Positions 26,489 to 35,315 are shown, counted from the first letter of the stretch. The stretch is DNA of 64,000 nt from Planctomycetota bacterium (GCA_014240375.1 JAAZXB010000004.1:113437-177436), one strand, 5' to 3'. A program made the numbers and translations. Notes: generated from the sequence alone by a model not told the origin.

Positions 26489-28234
26489 TCACATCCGCTC
26501 AAGAGGCTCCACGCAGAGCAGTTTCAGGCCCCTTCCCAGGGTCCGCCGTAACGCCTCGACCAGTGCCAGGCGATCGCCACTCAGTTCCACATCGTCGCTG
26601 ATGACCCGGTGCTGCGCGTAGTAGGTATTGAACTCTCCCGCCAGTTCGAGCAGATACTGAGAGAGGTGTGACGGTTCCGCATCTCGGGCAGCGCGCGCGA
26701 TCACCTCAGGAAATCTCAGGATTCGTTTCAGCAGCACCAGTTCCTCCGCCTCGACCAGGCGGTCTCCACCACCACTCACGAGGTTCAGTGGGCTCGCCTT
26801 GCGCAATATACTGCAAAATCTCACATGCGTATATTGAAGGTATGGTCCGGTCTCCCCGTCAAAGGAGAGGATCTTATCCAGATCAAAATTCACATCTTTT
26901 CGACGTGCGGATTTCATGTCGCTGAAGATCACCGCACCGACCCCTACCGCCTCCGAGATCTGTGCCACCTGATCCTCGGAAAGATCTGGATTCTTGGCTC
27001 GAACTTTATCCGTGGCGAGCTGGACCGCTTGCTCCAGTACATCTTCGAGCAGGACCACCTGGCCACCTCGAGTTTTGCCCTTCTTCCAGGCGCCGTCGAC
27101 CTGCAGTCGCATGACTCCAAACTCAGCGTGCTCCAGTTGGTCCGCCCAACTGTACCCGAGTAGTTTCAAGACACCGAAGACCTGACGAAAATGAAGTCCT
27201 TGCCCCGCATCGACCACGTAGAGGCAGCGATCGAAGGGGAACATCTGGTGCCGTAGAACAGCACTGGCCAGATCTCGTGTGCCATACAGGGTTGCTCCGT
27301 CTTGTTTGCGGATCAACATCGGAGGGATCTCCTCCGAGAGTCGCACGACATCCGCTCCGTCACTCTGCTCGAGGATGCCTGCGTCCTTTAACTGATCGAC
27401 CATCTCCAGCATCGCATCCTGGTAATGTGATTCACCGACGGTTTCGTCGAAGTGAACCCCCAGACGCTGATAGATCGTATCAAACTTCTCCAGCGACGCG
27501 GAACGGATTCTCTGCCAACGCTCGACCGCCTGTGGATCTCCCGATTCCAGTTTGCGAAACCAATCGCGTGCCAAAGAATCGAGTTGTGGATCCGTTTCAC
27601 TCGCCAGATTGAACTGGACATAGAGAGCATTCAGATCGCTGACCGGATCGTCACGCTTCTCCAGCGGAGGATCGTCGAGATTGTCGGTGTCACGGAATTG
27701 ATCCCAGCAGGCCAGAAGCTTGCCAAAGCCGGTTCCCCAGTCGCCCAGGTGATTCCAACTGATCACATCGTGACCCGCGCAGCGCAGCATATTGGCCATC
27801 GCCTGTCCAAGCATCGTCGAGCGCAGGTGATGAACGGCCAGATGCTTGGCGATATTGGGAGAAGAATACTCGACCAGAACCCGTTTTCCGGCACCGCTCT
27901 GACCGGCACCCCACTGTTCGCCCCCTTGCTCAACGCGCTCCAGCGCGAGTCTTGCAAAGTGGTCGCGTCGCAGTCGAAAATTGAGGTAAGGGCCGGCGGT
28001 CTCGACCGCTTCAATCCACGGGAAATCCCATTCCGCGGCCGCCAGTTGAGTGGCGATCGCCGCTGGCGCTTTTTTCAGTGGACCTGCCAGTTGAAAGCAG
28101 GGTAATGACAGATCTCCGAGTTCCTGGGAGGGAGGGTCGGAGATGGTGTCCGCCAGGTGTGACACCTCGAGATCGAGGATGGCTCCGGCACGTTGAGCGA
28201 TCTGTTCCCTGAATAGCCGCACTCGGTTCCTCAT
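26489..28234 (-). CDS. argS: Arginyl-tRNA synthetase
   Basis: A 581-residue class I synthetase. The N-terminal additional domain, the catalytic core (VEYSSPNIAK, NHLGDWGTGFGKLLACW, YVVDAGQGLHFRQVF) and the C-terminal anticodon-binding DALR domain are all present. The HIGH-type signature is unusual: where relatives read HVGH before LRST, this protein reads AVHH (133-136) within HLAVHHLRST. The KMSKS region is also divergent (KGKTRGGQVVLLEDVL). Everything else is normal, so it is probably active. A leftward promoter lies at 28274-28301. Confidence 0.95.
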   Translation of the reverse strand: MRNRVRLFREQIAQRAGAILDLEVSHLADTISDPPSQELGDLSLPCFQLAGPLKKAPAAIATQLAAAEWDFPWIEAVETAGPYLNFRLRRDHFARLALERVEQGGEQWGAGQSGAGKRVLVEYSSPNIAKHLAVHHLRSTMLGQAMANMLRCAGHDVISWNHLGDWGTGFGKLLACWDQFRDTDNLDDPPLEKRDDPVSDLNALYVQFNLASETDPQLDSLARDWFRKLESGDPQAVERWQRIRSASLEKFDTIYQRLGVHFDETVGESHYQDAMLEMVDQLKDAGILEQSDGADVVRLSEEIPPMLIRKQDGATLYGTRDLASAVLRHQMFPFDRCLYVVDAGQGLHFRQVFGVLKLLGYSWADQLEHAEFGVMRLQVDGAWKKGKTRGGQVVLLEDVLEQAVQLATDKVRAKNPDLSEDQVAQISEAVGVGAVIFSDMKSARRKDVNFDLDKILSFDGETGPYLQYTHVRFCSILRKASPLNLVSGGGDRLVEAEELVLLKRILRFPEVIARAARDAEPSHLSQYLLELAGEFNTYYAQHRVISDDVELSGDRLALVEALRRTLGRGLKLLCVEPLERM

Positions 28235-28273
28235 TCCTGGTCAAGAAAAGGGTTCGTCTTCTGGCACTGGCAT

Positions 28274-28301
28274 TTTATAGTGGAGCAGTGACACAGATCA
28301 A
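28274..28301 (-). promoter_or_regulatory. Sigma-70-type promoter for argS
   Basis: On the minus strand TTGATC (28301-28296), a 16-bp spacer, then TATAAA (28279-28274), about 40 bp upstream of the argS start at 28234. Confidence 0.6.
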
Positions 28302-28367
28302 ACGCTCCCGGCGAACTGGATCGATCGATCATCCACTCCGGGCGGGATCTGCAGGAAAGGATCTCAT

Positions 28368-28742
28368 ATGTTCAGGAGTCATCCATCTCCTCAAGCCTCT
28401 TCCGGGCCAAATCCACCCTATCCACCGCATCGTCGCTCGATTCGAGTGATCTCGCTGGTGGTCTTTGGGGCCGGAATGCTCTTCGGTATCTTGGTTCTTG
28501 ATGCCTGGCAAGGGTTTTCCCCGGGGTCGTCGGCCACCGCCGAGGCACAGTCGAAAAAGAAAACCCGGTGGAATTTCACTCAGGCGGGAACGGTGCCCAC
28601 TGAATTTGGTGAGTTGATCACGGTCAATGGGACCTCTGGCAATTACACGATGGTGTTTCAGGACACCGATAAGAACGTGCGGCTGGTCGATCTGAGGGGT
28701 GGCAAGATCCCGCCCCGAGCGATCGTGATCGACCGCCAGTAA
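28368..28742 (+). CDS. Small membrane-anchored protein of unknown function
   Basis: A 124-residue protein with a Pro/Ser/Arg-rich cytoplasmic N-terminus, one membrane segment (about 26-47, VISLVVFGAGMLFGILVL), and an outside domain of about 60 residues with a small beta fold (TVPTEFGELITVNGTSGNYT, FQDTDKNVRLVDLRG). The ATG has GGAAAGGA upstream. No family recognised. The tandem array at 28744 begins one base after its stop codon, and the first unit resembles the last codons of the gene. Confidence 0.72.
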   Translation: MFRSHPSPQASSGPNPPYPPHRRSIRVISLVVFGAGMLFGILVLDAWQGFSPGSSATAEAQSKKKTRWNFTQAGTVPTEFGELITVNGTSGNYTMVFQDTDKNVRLVDLRGGKIPPRAIVIDRQ

Positions 28743-28743
28743 A

Positions 28744-28821
28744 GGGTACCAGTAAAGGGCACCAGTAGAGGGTACCAGTAGAGGGTACCAGTAGAGGGTA
28801 CGAGTAGAGGGTACGAGTAGA
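28744..28821. repeat. Tandem array, six 13-bp units
   Basis: Six units of AGGGTACCAGTAG with minor variants (AGGGTACCAGTAA, AGGGCACCAGTAG, AGGGTACGAGTAG), then a partial copy. Each unit contains the equivalent of the CAG-stop end of the preceding gene (CCAGTAA/TAG), as though the array grew from the 3' end of that gene. Unit length is not a multiple of three, so stops appear in all frames across the array. Confidence 0.9.
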
Positions 28822-29036
28822 GGGTAAATGAGGGGCCGGGAAGTGTGATTTCCGCTGGCGAGAGGAATCCACCTGATCGTCGGGCCCGAGTGGGATCCGT
28901 TCCCGCCCGGCACATCCCGACCCACTCTGTCGCAAACGTTTCTCTTCGATCGGGTCCGCTGCGGTTGCGACCCGCTGGCCGTGCGCTCGGTCAAACTCAC
29001 CGATGGGCGCGGACTGTACGGACGAGCTTCAAGCCC

Positions 29037-29146
29037 GAGGCCTACCTACACGAGGCCTACCTACACGAGGCTTTACCTACACGAGGCTTTACCTACACGA
29101 GGCTTTACCTACACGAGGCTTTACCTACACGAGGCTTTACCTACAT
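29037..29146. repeat. Tandem array, 15- and 16-bp units
   Basis: Two units of GAGGCCTACCTACAC (15 bp) are followed by five units of GAGGCTTTACCTACAC (16 bp), the last ending CAT. The change from CC to CTTT is shared by all later copies, showing that the 16-bp form itself was amplified. The sequence is unrelated to the array 220 bp upstream. Confidence 0.92.
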
Positions 29147-29350
29147 GAGGCTCCCCGATGAGGCTCCACCGCTGTGGTGACCTTCACCGGGGGCAAGATG
29201 GAGCGAGCAATGGTCGTGCCATCGGGGATCGGTGGGGATGCGGAGAAGTCTCCTCTTCCCTTGATCCAGCGGCCTCGGTCACCGATCCTGTTTCGAACAC
29301 AGGACGACCGATGTCCGGTTCTGGACGACAGAAGAAGGGTGATTACATCG

Positions 29351-30238
29351 ATGAATTCGCGATCTCCCGATCCCGCCGAGTGGCAGATCGAGCCGGCTCC
29401 GATGGGCGAGATGGCCCGCCTCAAGGGAATCATCGATCGACTGAGATCTCCTGGAGGCTGTCCATGGGATCTTCAACAGACTCCTGAAACGCTGCGCCCG
29501 TTCCTGCTGGAGGAGGCTCACGAGGCTGCAGAGGCGATCAGCGGCGCAGATCCCGTGAAGATCTGCGAGGAACTGGGCGATCTGCTGATGAACATCCATC
29601 TACAGGCCCGTATCGCCGAGGAACAGGGACAATTCACCCTCGAACAGCTCGCCGAGGGCATTTCGGCGAAGTTGATCCGACGTCACCCTCACGTGTTTGG
29701 CGATGGTGAGGCGAAGGATTCCGCTGCGGTACGAAGGAACTGGGATCGGATCAAACAGCAGGAAAAGGGCGAGGAAGAGGGTCGACCCGCGACCATCCGT
29801 CCCCTTCCGGCCTCCTTGCCCGCCTTGTCTCGCGCCGACCGGGTCGGCAAGATGGTTGCAGAAGTGGGATTTGACTGGCCCGACGTCGACGGCGCACTCG
29901 GCAAGGTCGAGGAAGAACTGGCAGAACTGAAGGAAGCGATCGACAGTGGTGATCGCGAGGCGATCGGACACGAACTGGGTGATCTATTCTTCGCAGCCTC
30001 CAGTGTTTCTCGAAAACTCGACTTCGATGGCGAACAGGCTCTCATCGATGCTCTGGAGAGATTTCGTCAACGATTCAAAGAGGTCGATACGCAACTCGAC
30101 CAGCGTCGCAGCCAACCCGAACAGAAGTTCGAACTGGAGCAATTGGAAGAGTGGTACCAGCAGGGAAAATCACAGCAACGAGAGCCGCGAAGTAGCGAAA
30201 CCGAGGAGAACTCGAAAGTGGGACCGGATGGAGACTGA
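29351..30238 (+). CDS. mazG: MazG nucleoside triphosphate pyrophosphohydrolase
   Basis: About 295 residues with the two tandem MazG domains of the E. coli type. First domain: IIDRLRSPGGCPWDLQQTPE, the metal motif FLLEEAHEAAEAI and CEELGDLLMNIHLQA; second domain: VEEELAELKEAI and HELGDLFFAASSVS. The enzyme hydrolyses NTPs to NMPs, cleaning or adjusting nucleotide pools. The ATG at 29351 is a choice among several; a GTG at 29339 and an ATG at 29402 are possible, and the longer open frame adds no conserved sequence. It overlaps the MoxR gene by 11 bp. The C-terminal 30 residues are a charged tail. Confidence 0.93.
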   Translation: MNSRSPDPAEWQIEPAPMGEMARLKGIIDRLRSPGGCPWDLQQTPETLRPFLLEEAHEAAEAISGADPVKICEELGDLLMNIHLQARIAEEQGQFTLEQLAEGISAKLIRRHPHVFGDGEAKDSAAVRRNWDRIKQQEKGEEEGRPATIRPLPASLPALSRADRVGKMVAEVGFDWPDVDGALGKVEEELAELKEAIDSGDREAIGHELGDLFFAASSVSRKLDFDGEQALIDALERFRQRFKEVDTQLDQRRSQPEQKFELEQLEEWYQQGKSQQREPRSSETEENSKVGPDGD

Positions 30239-31316
30239 GTACGTAGGCGTAGCCGAACTGCAGAAACGAGTGCGAGAAGGCCTCGCCACCCGAATCATCG
30301 GTCAAGATGACATCATCCAGCAGGTTCTTACGGCGTTTTTTTCAGGGGGTCACGTCCTGGTGATCGGAGTTCCAGGACTGGCCAAGACGTTGATGATTCG
30401 CTCTCTGGCTGAACTTCTGGATCTTCAATTCAGCAGGGTTCAATTCACACCTGACCTGATGCCCCAGGACATCACAGGCACCTCCATCTTGACCTCGGAT
30501 GTGGACACGGGAGATCGCACCTTTCGCTTCAGAAAAGGCCCCATCTTCGCCAACTTACTGCTGGGAGACGAGATCAACCGAACTCCTCCGAAGACCCAGG
30601 CCGCCCTGCTGGAGGCGATGGAAGAGGGCCAGGTCACCGTCATGGGAGATCGTCATCCCCTGCCGTCCCCCTTCTTCGTCATGGCGACTCAAAACCCACT
30701 GGATCAGGAGGGGACCTACCCACTGCCCTTCACTCAACTGGATCGATTCGCCTTCCAGGTCATCCTCGATTATCCCGCAGCCGAGGAGGAACTGGATGTG
30801 GTCTCGACCACTACCGCTCGGCCGGAATCGTCCTTGCAACCGGTCGTTCCAGGAGCCTGGCTCACTCAGGCCATCGAGGAGGTTGAAAGGGTCGAGATCC
30901 CGAACTGGGCGCTTCTTCGTGCGACCAAGATTGTCCGCTCCACCCGACCCGCCGAGGAAGACGGCAGTCCGGTTGCAGCAGAATTACTGGCGTATGGAGC
31001 GGGTCCGCGCGGAATCCAGACGATCTTGAGAACCGCACGGGCGAGGGCTGCCTTGCAGGGGCGCAATACCGTGACCGCACAGGACCTCGATGACGTGATC
31101 TTGCCGTCGCTTCGACACCGAGTCGTTCTCAGCGTTCATGCGGAGGCAGAGGGCTTGACCGAAGATACGGTGATTCAGAGGATTCGCGAATCGATCGGCG
31201 ATCTCGATGGGCACACTCCCGAGGTAGACCCGGGAGAAATGGGCTTCTTCCGCCGCTGGCTCGAACAGTTATCGGAAAGCACTCCGAGGTTTCGAACCTC
31301 TCGCAAGGGCAATTGA
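30228..31316 (+). CDS. MoxR-family AAA+ ATPase
   Basis: A 362-residue MoxR ATPase. Walker A is GVPGLAKT (47-54), Walker B LLGDEINR (111-118), followed by TPPKTQAALLEAMEEGQVTV and the sensor region MATQNPLDQEGTYPLPFTQLD. The ATG at 30228 falls inside the end of mazG and removes a meaningless upstream extension. MoxR proteins act as chaperones that load cofactors or mature complexes, usually beside DUF58 and VWA genes; neither follows here, so its client is unknown. The C-terminal lid domain appears complete. Confidence 0.93.
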   Translation: METEYVGVAELQKRVREGLATRIIGQDDIIQQVLTAFFSGGHVLVIGVPGLAKTLMIRSLAELLDLQFSRVQFTPDLMPQDITGTSILTSDVDTGDRTFRFRKGPIFANLLLGDEINRTPPKTQAALLEAMEEGQVTVMGDRHPLPSPFFVMATQNPLDQEGTYPLPFTQLDRFAFQVILDYPAAEEELDVVSTTTARPESSLQPVVPGAWLTQAIEEVERVEIPNWALLRATKIVRSTRPAEEDGSPVAAELLAYGAGPRGIQTILRTARARAALQGRNTVTAQDLDDVILPSLRHRVVLSVHAEAEGLTEDTVIQRIRESIGDLDGHTPEVDPGEMGFFRRWLEQLSESTPRFRTSRKGN

Positions 31317-31328
31317 CCAGAGAATGCT

Positions 31329-31370
31329 GAACTGAGGCTTCAGCGAACTGAGGCTTCAGCGAACTGAGGT
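31329..31370. repeat. Short tandem array, 16-bp units
   Basis: Two full units of GAACTGAGGCTTCAGC and a 10-bp third, lying in the 90-bp convergent gap between the MoxR gene and the prkA gene. Each unit contains a small inverted repeat (CTGA, GGCT loop, TCAG). Confidence 0.8.
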
Positions 31371-31406
31371 CGGGTGGAAAACGGTCCAGCGGCCACAGCC
31401 GCTGGA

Positions 31407-33665
31407 TCACCCCGAGTTCTGCTGGAAGCGTTGGCTTCTGACGATGAATCCGATGACGTCCTGGGCGCTTTGATGGTCGTAGCCATAAACATCTCTCAGT
31501 TTGGTCAGGGTATTCTCGACCTTCGTAATATGATCGACAGAGAGAGACCCATGCTCCTCGCTGAAGTACTTCTGGACATTCACCAGAGCCAGTCCCAACT
31601 GATCCGACTTCTCCGCCCAGATCGATTGCTTCAACTTGTGGAAAAGAGTGGGGAAGACCTCGTGATAGAGAAGCGCCGACTCGGGATTCTCGGTTGCGTA
31701 TGCGCCCAGTTTGCTGAGAACATTGGACCTGAATTCGGCCGCTACCTGAACATTCAAGAGTTCTTCGACGCGAGTGATCGAATTCGGTGAGTTCAACGAA
31801 GAGCCACGACTCTCAGGATACAGACTCACCGAAGGGTCGAGTGCCTTGAGTTGCTGGAAGTAGTCGGTGAACACTCGATCGAACTCGTGTTCCTCAACCA
31901 AACCGATGCTATCGAACACCTCTGATTGGACCAGTTCGAGGTAGTGCTGGCGGACCACATCGATGAACTTCATGTAATCGTAGTAGCCGTTATCGACCGG
32001 CAATCGAAGAAAGTCATGGACACTGGATTCCTTGACGAATTTTTCCAACTCGGTGAAGATGGACAGGGGCGAAAGCGAGTTCCACGAGTTGTCTTCTGCA
32101 GCGAGAGCGATCAAGGTGATCATCTCGCGCGGAGACGCCCCTCTACGCCCCTCGTATTCGGATCCATAGATCCCCTCGAACTCTCCTTCGACCTCGTCAT
32201 GTTCCTCACGTAGTTGTCGAATACTCCGATTGAGTAACATTTTTTCGTCATTCTTCAGATCGTCAGGCATTTCCCCGTGATCGTAAAGCAACGCCTTTTG
32301 AATCGGCGTGAGTTTCGAAACGATGGGAGCGAGATCGGGCTGATGGTTCTTTGGCGATGGGCGCTTGAGTCGAGTCAGGATGGCCCACAACGCAGTCATC
32401 TCGGCAGTGTGGGGAGCCACCGACCGTGTGGACGAGTGAACCTTGAGGTTGCGTCGATAGAGTTCCGCTTCTCGAGAGTACTGGAGCAAGTACGGAACCC
32501 GAACAAAACTGAGCCTTCCCTTGAAGGAGGAGAAGTCCGGGGTCCGCTTGAACAGGTTCAATTGTTTCTCGTTGGCCGTGCCGGTCAAAACGATGTCGAG
32601 ATGAGCTCGATAATTGGGCAACTGGATGGTGCCCTTCTCAGAGGTGGTCAGCAGGTATTTGTTGGTCTCCGGTGGTCTCTTGAGGAAATCGGAATACTCA
32701 CAGAGCCCTCGATTGGCATCGACCAGCTCCCCATCCAGTTCGAAGAGCGGAATGCCATGGAGAACGCCAGGCAGTCCGGTACCTTCATACGCCATCATCC
32801 TTGTCTGGGCATCGATGTTGGCCTGGGGCTCGATGCTGATGCAGCCAAGCCGATATCGCTTGGAATGGAAGAATCGTTCGACCTGGATGTAACGCATCAC
32901 CTCGGTCCAGTCCCCTTGATTTGCGGAGAGTAGCGCCTCGTAGATCCACTTGCTCTTCTGACTCAGATCCCCATGAATCGCCCACTCGTAACTGAAGTGC
33001 TCCATGTCAGCGATCTCAGGATGTGCGATCAGCGCCTCATCGATCAATTCTTTACGCTCTTGCCGCGGAATCAGGAACAGTGGTGAATCCTTCAACTCGC
33101 AGCGGATCACCGAGCCGATCTCCTTTGGCTTGAGGAAAGCGTAGGTACCCATCTCGTCCTGTTCGGACTCCTCAAAACCGATTCGACCGACGTCATCCGA
33201 CTTGAGCGGGAAGATCCAGTTGAATCGATACATCGCCCCCTCGGGCAAGGTGCTGTAATGAGTCATGGCGTGCATGATCGACTGGATGGTGGTCGACTTG
33301 GCCGAGCCGTTGGGGCCGTGAAGAAGGATCAGGCGGTCAGCGATGCCGTTTCGAGCAAACTGACGTAGTTTCAAATAGATCGAGTTCTGGACCCGCTCCT
33401 GTGCCACCAGAGAATTTTCCTGACGACCAAACTCCTGGTTGAAGAGTTTCCAGCGCCGATCCGTCATTCCGATTCTTTGGACATCTTCGGTACCGTAGTG
33501 CTCAAACATGTCGCAAAGGTATCGGGGAGAATTTCTGAGGTACGAATAAGGATTCAACAGGAAATCCTCGATGAAACCGGAAACGCTTCGAATCCGGTGA
33601 CGGTCCTCGAAGCGATCGAGTGACTTCCGCCTGAACTTGTTGATGAAATCAGATGACGCGCTCAC
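31407..33665 (-). CDS. prkA: PrkA-family serine protein kinase (AAA-type)
   Basis: About 752 residues. The P-loop is LILLHGPNGSAKST (117-125 for the GPNGSAKST core), preceded by a helical region (YLRNSPRYLCDMFEHYG) typical of PrkA proteins from deltaproteobacteria and relatives; the middle has the PrkA AAA features (GIPLFELDGELVDANRGLCE, IVLTGTANEKQLNLF) and the C-terminus the PrkA domain. PrkA proteins are linked to stress, stationary phase or sporulation and often lie beside yeaH and spoVR; neither is here. The start is uncertain: GTG at 33665 with AGGAAG upstream is preferred, a TTG at 33740 has no ribosome site. Kinase activity is inferred from family. Confidence 0.85.
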   Translation of the reverse strand: MSASSDFINKFRRKSLDRFEDRHRIRSVSGFIEDFLLNPYSYLRNSPRYLCDMFEHYGTEDVQRIGMTDRRWKLFNQEFGRQENSLVAQERVQNSIYLKLRQFARNGIADRLILLHGPNGSAKSTTIQSIMHAMTHYSTLPEGAMYRFNWIFPLKSDDVGRIGFEESEQDEMGTYAFLKPKEIGSVIRCELKDSPLFLIPRQERKELIDEALIAHPEIADMEHFSYEWAIHGDLSQKSKWIYEALLSANQGDWTEVMRYIQVERFFHSKRYRLGCISIEPQANIDAQTRMMAYEGTGLPGVLHGIPLFELDGELVDANRGLCEYSDFLKRPPETNKYLLTTSEKGTIQLPNYRAHLDIVLTGTANEKQLNLFKRTPDFSSFKGRLSFVRVPYLLQYSREAELYRRNLKVHSSTRSVAPHTAEMTALWAILTRLKRPSPKNHQPDLAPIVSKLTPIQKALLYDHGEMPDDLKNDEKMLLNRSIRQLREEHDEVEGEFEGIYGSEYEGRRGASPREMITLIALAAEDNSWNSLSPLSIFTELEKFVKESSVHDFLRLPVDNGYYDYMKFIDVVRQHYLELVQSEVFDSIGLVEEHEFDRVFTDYFQQLKALDPSVSLYPESRGSSLNSPNSITRVEELLNVQVAAEFRSNVLSKLGAYATENPESALLYHEVFPTLFHKLKQSIWAEKSDQLGLALVNVQKYFSEEHGSLSVDHITKVENTLTKLRDVYGYDHQSAQDVIGFIVRSQRFQQNSG

Positions 33666-33767
33666 TCGAAACCCCGCTTCCTCTCGATCGCGACCAGCAA
33701 ACAAGGAATTCCCACTGCTAGAGCATAACCGAAAGCGCAAGGGAGGTCACATCCACACCGTTACCGG

Positions 33768-34934
33768 TTACTTGTATGCCGGAATTCCGGTGATTTCATG
33801 TCCCAGAATCAAAGTATGAATGTCGTGAGTTCCCTCGTATGTTTTGACCGACTCCAGGTTGAGCATGTGCCGACCGACCGGATACTCGTGAGTCACACCA
33901 TTGGCACCGAGCAGATCTCGAGCAGATCTGGCGATCTCCAGTGCCCAGTAGACATTGTTTCGCTTGGACAGAGAGACTTGCTGGGCAGTCATCTTGCCCG
34001 ATTCCTTCAATTGAGCCAGGCGAAGACACAGCAACTGAGCTTTGGTGATCTCGGATAGCATCTCGGCAAGCTTGGCCTGCACCAGCTGAAAACCACCGAT
34101 GGGACGATCGAACTGGATGCGACTGAGGGAGTACTTCTTGGCGGCATCAAAGCAGGCCATGGCAGATCCCACGACTCCCCATGCAATGCCGTAACGAGCC
34201 TGGGTCAAGCAGGAGAGCGGCCCGCCCAGACCATTGGCTCCGGGCAACAGGTTCGCCTTGGGAATCCGGCAATCCTGGAAGTGCAACTCCGATGTGGTTG
34301 AAGCCCGTAACGAGAACTTCTTCTGCTGCATGGTCGTGCTGAATCCAGGGCTGCCCTTCTCGACCAGGAACCCACGGATTCGATCGTCCAACTTGGCCCA
34401 GACCACAGCCACGTCACTGACACATCCGTTGGTGATCCACATCTTGTTGCCATTGAGGATGTACTCATCGCCATCTTCGACCGCACGAGTGATCATTCCA
34501 CTCGGATCGGAACCATGATCGGGTTCGGTCAGGCCGAAACATCCAATCATCTTTCCGCTGGCTAACTGCGGGAGAAACTTGTCTTTCTGCTCGTCAGATC
34601 CATAGCGATGAATGGGATACATCACGAGCCCACCCTGGACGCTGACGAAGGAACGCACACCGCTGTCGCCACGCTCCAGTTCCTGCATGATCAAACCGTA
34701 TGAAAGGTTATCGAGGCCTGCACAGTCATATCCTTTGAGATTTGAGCCGAGGAGTCCCAACTCGCCAAGGGTTGGAATGATCTGCAGAGGAAAGCGATCC
34801 GTCATGAAACAATCCTCGATGCACGGGATCACCTGGTCATCGACAAACTCACGAACAGTATCACGGATCAATCGCTGTTCTTCAGTGAGTAGATCATCCA
34901 GATTGTAAAAGTCTGAGCCCTCAAATTGTTCCAT
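33768..34934 (-). CDS. Glutaryl-CoA dehydrogenase-type acyl-CoA dehydrogenase
   Basis: A 388-residue FAD enzyme. Markers favouring the GcdH branch: SGVRSFVSVQGGLVMYPIHR, GCFGLTEPDHGSDPSGM, ARYGIAWGVVGSAMACFD, and the terminal LESVKTYEGTHDIHTLILG with catalytic Glu367. Glutaryl-CoA dehydrogenase oxidises and decarboxylates glutaryl-CoA to crotonyl-CoA in lysine and tryptophan breakdown. The product could enter the fadJ/fadI pathway encoded elsewhere in the window. It is transcribed alone; no terminator was seen after it before the prkA gene. Confidence 0.9.
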   Translation of the reverse strand: MEQFEGSDFYNLDDLLTEEQRLIRDTVREFVDDQVIPCIEDCFMTDRFPLQIIPTLGELGLLGSNLKGYDCAGLDNLSYGLIMQELERGDSGVRSFVSVQGGLVMYPIHRYGSDEQKDKFLPQLASGKMIGCFGLTEPDHGSDPSGMITRAVEDGDEYILNGNKMWITNGCVSDVAVVWAKLDDRIRGFLVEKGSPGFSTTMQQKKFSLRASTTSELHFQDCRIPKANLLPGANGLGGPLSCLTQARYGIAWGVVGSAMACFDAAKKYSLSRIQFDRPIGGFQLVQAKLAEMLSEITKAQLLCLRLAQLKESGKMTAQQVSLSKRNNVYWALEIARSARDLLGANGVTHEYPVGRHMLNLESVKTYEGTHDIHTLILGHEITGIPAYK

Positions 34935-35104
34935 CGGTGAAACCTCTCCTTGATGATTCCCGAAATCGTCAGAGAAGATGGTACACAGTCGAACCGACTA
35001 CGAGAATTGATTCCTGTGGGAGGATTCCAGAGAAGGAAGGGAGTTGTCGTACTCAGTAGCCGCTACTGGCAGATCACACGGGATTGAGCGTGATCAACGT
35101 GACC

Positions 35105-35146
35105 AGAAAAAAGAAAGAGGGGCCGATGCAGGACAACACCGACCCC
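35105..35146 (-). terminator. Intrinsic terminator after tRNA-Lys/tRNA-Glu
   Basis: On the minus strand a 10-bp stem (GGGGTCGGTG with CATCGGCCCC, two wobble pairs; plus-strand 35119-35146) encloses an 8-nt loop and is followed by a pyrimidine run with six consecutive T. It lies 8 bp past the tRNA-Glu CCA end. Confidence 0.85.
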
Positions 35147-35153
35147 CAGAATA

Positions 35154-35231
35154 TGGTGACCCCAAGGGGATTCGAACCCCTGTTCTCAGGATGAAAACCT
35201 GATGTCCTAGACCTGACTAGACGATGGGGCC
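35154..35231 (-). tRNA. tRNA-Glu (anticodon UUC)
   Basis: Full cloverleaf on the minus strand: acceptor GGCCCCA paired with TGGGGTC (one G-T), T-arm with GGTTCGAATCC, anticodon loop with TTC, discriminator A and an encoded CCA (35154-35156). It is the second tRNA of a two-tRNA unit downstream of tRNA-Lys and a substrate type for the selenouridine synthase at 54820. Confidence 0.95.
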
Positions 35232-35242
35232 TCGATTTCAAG

Positions 35243-35315
35243 TGAGAGCAGTTGGGTTCGAACCAACGACCGACGCCTTAAAAGGGCGTTGCTCTACCGA
35301 CTGAGCTATGCTCCC
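35243..35315 (-). tRNA. tRNA-Lys (anticodon UUU)
   Basis: Full cloverleaf on the minus strand: acceptor GGGAGCA with TGCTCTC, D-arm TAGCTCAGTCGGTAGAGC, anticodon loop CTTTTAA with anticodon TTT, T-loop GGTTCGAACC, discriminator A. The CCA end is not encoded here. It lies 11 bp upstream of tRNA-Glu and shares its promoter. Confidence 0.95.

Larger units (their letters stand above)
28743..29350. other. Intergenic region with two tandem arrays
   Basis: About 600 bp between the membrane protein and mazG. Two tandem arrays (28744-28821 and 29037-29146) occupy nearly a third. The stretch between them (about 28845-29035) reads open in one plus-strand frame with plausible composition but has no start codon after its upstream stop, so no gene is called. 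No clear promoter for mazG was found. Confidence 0.6.

Noticed and set aside
28329..29000. Leftward ORF of 223 codons opposite the small membrane protein
   Set aside because: Its sequence is driven by the 13-bp array and antisense reading; the plus-strand gene has a ribosome site and membrane segment.
28845..29035. Possible gene fragment between two arrays
   Set aside because: The frame is open with plausible composition but has no start codon after its upstream stop, and runs into the second array.
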